Assembly: GCF_011320225.1 (NCBI RefSeq)
Contig: NZ_JAAOEN010000003.1
Coordinates: 62,001 to 126,000, forward strand
Source of the DNA: Phytoactinopolyspora limicola
Lineage (GTDB): Bacteria; Actinomycetota; Actinomycetes; Jiangellales; Jiangellaceae
DNA length: 64,000 nucleotides
Reading direction: 5' to 3'
The notes below the pieces were generated by a model. That model made no database searches. It was not told where the DNA came from and saw only the letters and a program-made list of their open reading frames with translations. The position numbers were made by a program, and so were the translations under genes. Below are positions 62,306 to 64,000 of this stretch, piece by piece. How positions within the stretch are numbered: position 1 is the first letter of the stretch; the number at the start of each line of letters is the position of its first letter.

Positions 62306-64000
62306 TTAGGGGGAGGGGAGGCTGGCGACTCCGGGCGGGAGGAAGCGGCGGCCGGTGGTCTTCTCGGCGACGCCGGACCGGTCGAGGTACGGAGTGATAC
62401 CACCCAGGTGGAACGGGTAACCGGCGCCGAGGATCATACACAGGTCGATGTCTTGTGCCTCGGCGACGACCGACTCGTCCAACATGAGCCGGATCTCCTC
62501 GGCCAGTGCGGTCAACACGCGTTCGCGTACGCCGTCGTCGGTCAGGGGGTCGTCGCCATGCTCAAGCAGCGCCGCGGTGTCGTCGTCGAGATATGGCTGG
62601 CCCTCCTCATCCCATGACCAGACACCTGGTTTACCAGCCTCGACTAGCCGGCGCAGGTTGTCCGACACGGGGAACCGGTCGGGGAAGGCGGCGTTGAGCG
62701 ATTCCAAGACGTGGAGCACGACGGCGGGCCCGACCAGCTGGAGCAGCGCGAACGGCGACATTGGCAGGCCGAGTTTCAGCAGCGCCCGATCGGCTACGTC
62801 TAGCGGTGTACCTTGGTCGACCGCGGACAGGATCTCCGCGGTGAGCCGTAGCAGTAGCCGGTTGACCACAAACGCGGGTGCGTCCTTCACCAGGACGGCC
62901 GACTTCTTGAGCGACTTCGCGGCGGCGAACGCCGTGGCCAATGTGGCGTCGTCGGTCTGTTCGCCGCGGATGATCTCCAGCAGAGGCAGCACCGCGACCG
63001 GGTTGAAGAAGTGGAACCCGACGAGACGGCCGGGCACCTTGAGGACCGATGCCATCTCGGTCACGGACAGCGACGAGGTGTTGGTGGCCAGTATGCACTC
63101 GGAAGAGACGATCGACTCGAGCTCACCGAGGACCTGCTTCTTGATGTCCATCTGCTCGAAGACGGCTTCGATGACGAAGTCGGCGTCGGCGAAGACCGAC
63201 TTGTCGGTGGAGCCGGTGACCAGGGCCTTTATGCGGTTGGCTTGGTCGGGGCCGATCCGGCGTTTGCTGAGGAGTTTGTCGACCTCGGCATGGACGTAGC
63301 CGACGCCGCGGTTCACGCGTTCGTCGTCGAGGTCGGTCATGACGACGGGGACCTCGAGCCGCCGCGCGAACAGCAGCGCCAGCTGGCTGGCCATCAGCCC
63401 GGCGCCGACGATTCCCACCTTGGCGACCGGCCGGGCGAGGTCCTTGTCGGGTGCGCCGGCCGGTCGCTTGGCACGACGCTGGACGAGGTCGAACGCGTAG
63501 AGCCCGGCCCGCAGTTCTTCACTCATGACGAGGTCGGCCAACGCTTGGTCTTCGGCGGCGTACCCTTCCTCCCGCGACGACGTGCGCGCAGCGGAGATCA
63601 GCTCCAGCGCCCGGTATGGAGCCGGCGCGGCGCCGTGCACCCTGGCGTCGGCGATGGCCCGGCCACGGGCTACCGCGGCCTCCCAGGCGGATTCGCTCCG
63701 GTCGATCGGCGCCCGCTCGACCGTAATGTCTCCACGGACCACCTTCGCGACCCAGGCCAGAGACTGCTCGATGAAGTCGGCCGCGTCGAGGGCAACGTCG
63801 GCGAGGCCCAGTTCGGCCAGCTTCGGCCCGTTGAGCATCCGGTTCTGGTTCAGGGGGTTCTCGACCATGACGGTGACCGCGGTGTCGGGACCGGCGATGT
63901 TGGGCACCTGCCAGGCCCCACCCCAGCCGGGGATCAGGCCGAGGAACACCTCGGGCAGGCCGAGCCCGTTGGCCGCCTTGCTGACCGTGCGGTAGGTACA
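62306..64000 (-). CDS. FadJ/FadB-type multifunctional fatty-acid oxidation protein (3' part, runs off the window)
   Basis: 565 codons visible; the 5' end lies beyond 64000 (the frame is open to the edge). The window shows the end of an enoyl-CoA hydratase domain (GLPEVFLGLIPGWGGAWQ), then a 3-hydroxyacyl-CoA dehydrogenase: VGIVGAGLMASQLALLFARR NAD site (about 195 from the visible start), NTSSLSVTEMA, GFHFFNPV with catalytic His, and a second helical C-terminal domain. It carries out hydration and oxidation steps of beta-oxidation. The substrate-binding pocket residues of the missing 5' part cannot be judged. Confidence 0.93.
   Translation of the reverse strand, partial: CTYRTVSKAANGLGLPEVFLGLIPGWGGAWQVPNIAGPDTAVTVMVENPLNQNRMLNGPKLAELGLADVALDAADFIEQSLAWVAKVVRGDITVERAPIDRSESAWEAAVARGRAIADARVHGAAPAPYRALELISAARTSSREEGYAAEDQALADLVMSEELRAGLYAFDLVQRRAKRPAGAPDKDLARPVAKVGIVGAGLMASQLALLFARRLEVPVVMTDLDDERVNRGVGYVHAEVDKLLSKRRIGPDQANRIKALVTGSTDKSVFADADFVIEAVFEQMDIKKQVLGELESIVSSECILATNTSSLSVTEMASVLKVPGRLVGFHFFNPVAVLPLLEIIRGEQTDDATLATAFAAAKSLKKSAVLVKDAPAFVVNRLLLRLTAEILSAVDQGTPLDVADRALLKLGLPMSPFALLQLVGPAVVLHVLESLNAAFPDRFPVSDNLRRLVEAGKPGVWSWDEEGQPYLDDDTAALLEHGDDPLTDDGVRERVLTALAEEIRLMLDESVVAEAQDIDLCMILGAGYPFHLGGITPYLDRSGVAEKTTGRRFLPPGVASLPSP

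Overview
The window is high-GC DNA with short intergenic gaps, frequent GTG starts and 4-bp start/stop overlaps. Its marker genes are the actinobacterial DUF4193, DUF3093, DUF3710 and DUF3159 families, an AfsR/SARP-type regulator, an MmpL-type transporter and two LLM (F420/flavin) oxidoreductases. This is a chromosomal segment of a high-GC Actinomycetota. The genus cannot be fixed from sequence alone; a Jiangella-like actinomycete is a guess. No tRNA, rRNA, CRISPR array, transposase or prophage was seen.

Layout. 1-2.7 kb: small proteins, a NUDIX hydrolase and a VOC protein. 2.7-8.85 kb (minus): an acetamidase/formamidase and a branched-chain-type ABC importer, forming a short-chain amide uptake operon. 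9.1-14.5 kb: an MMPL transporter, an epoxide hydrolase divergent from a WYL regulator, and a ceramidase-like membrane protein. 14.5-20.7 kb (minus): a sugar ABC importer with a cytoplasmic GH3 NagZ and a ROK repressor. 20.8-26.9 kb: an AfsR-like regulator, an imine-reductase-like enzyme, an LLM oxidoreductase and an XRE-cupin regulator. 28.3-32.6 kb: RpiR/MurR regulator, serine hydrolase, MurQ and AnmK, a second peptidoglycan-recycling locus. 32.6-36.8 kb: Cu/Zn SOD-like lipoprotein, class A beta-lactamase-like lipoprotein, a 26-residue amphipathic peptide gene and a HAD 5'-nucleotidase. 37.1-44.4 kb: the dut neighbourhood (DUF4193, DUF3093, dut, DUF3710, DUF3159, two TrkA proteins, a TrmA-type methyltransferase) and an LLM oxidoreductase. 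44.4-49.7 kb: a two-component pair, a secreted phospholipase A2 with an acyltransferase, and a lipoprotein. 50.0-58.4 kb: aconitase, a decayed locus with a Phd/YefM-type toxin-antitoxin pair, dxs and an AI-2E family permease. 58.7-61.6 kb: a secreted GH20 hexosaminidase. 62.3 kb to the end: the 3' part of a FadJ/FadB-type beta-oxidation protein.

Two themes tie the window together. First, amino-sugar and cell-wall metabolism: secreted GH20, sugar ABC importer, NagZ, AnmK and MurQ outline a route from chitin or peptidoglycan fragments to GlcNAc-6-P. The ROK gene, the ABC operon and the GH20 gene carry related operator-like dyads (GG-N11-CC type), which suggests one regulon. Second, three intergenic regions (about 2.09-2.30, 26.93-28.26 and 61.70-62.30 kb), each between convergent genes, hold one composite non-coding repeat family. 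Its parts are terminal inverted repeats based on GCACCTGATC, a long hairpin built on GCTACCGCCA, and CAACAACAAGGAGG boxes. Smaller relatives lie at two other convergent junctions (14.55 and 40.5 kb). The repeat family is the strongest candidate for something undescribed.
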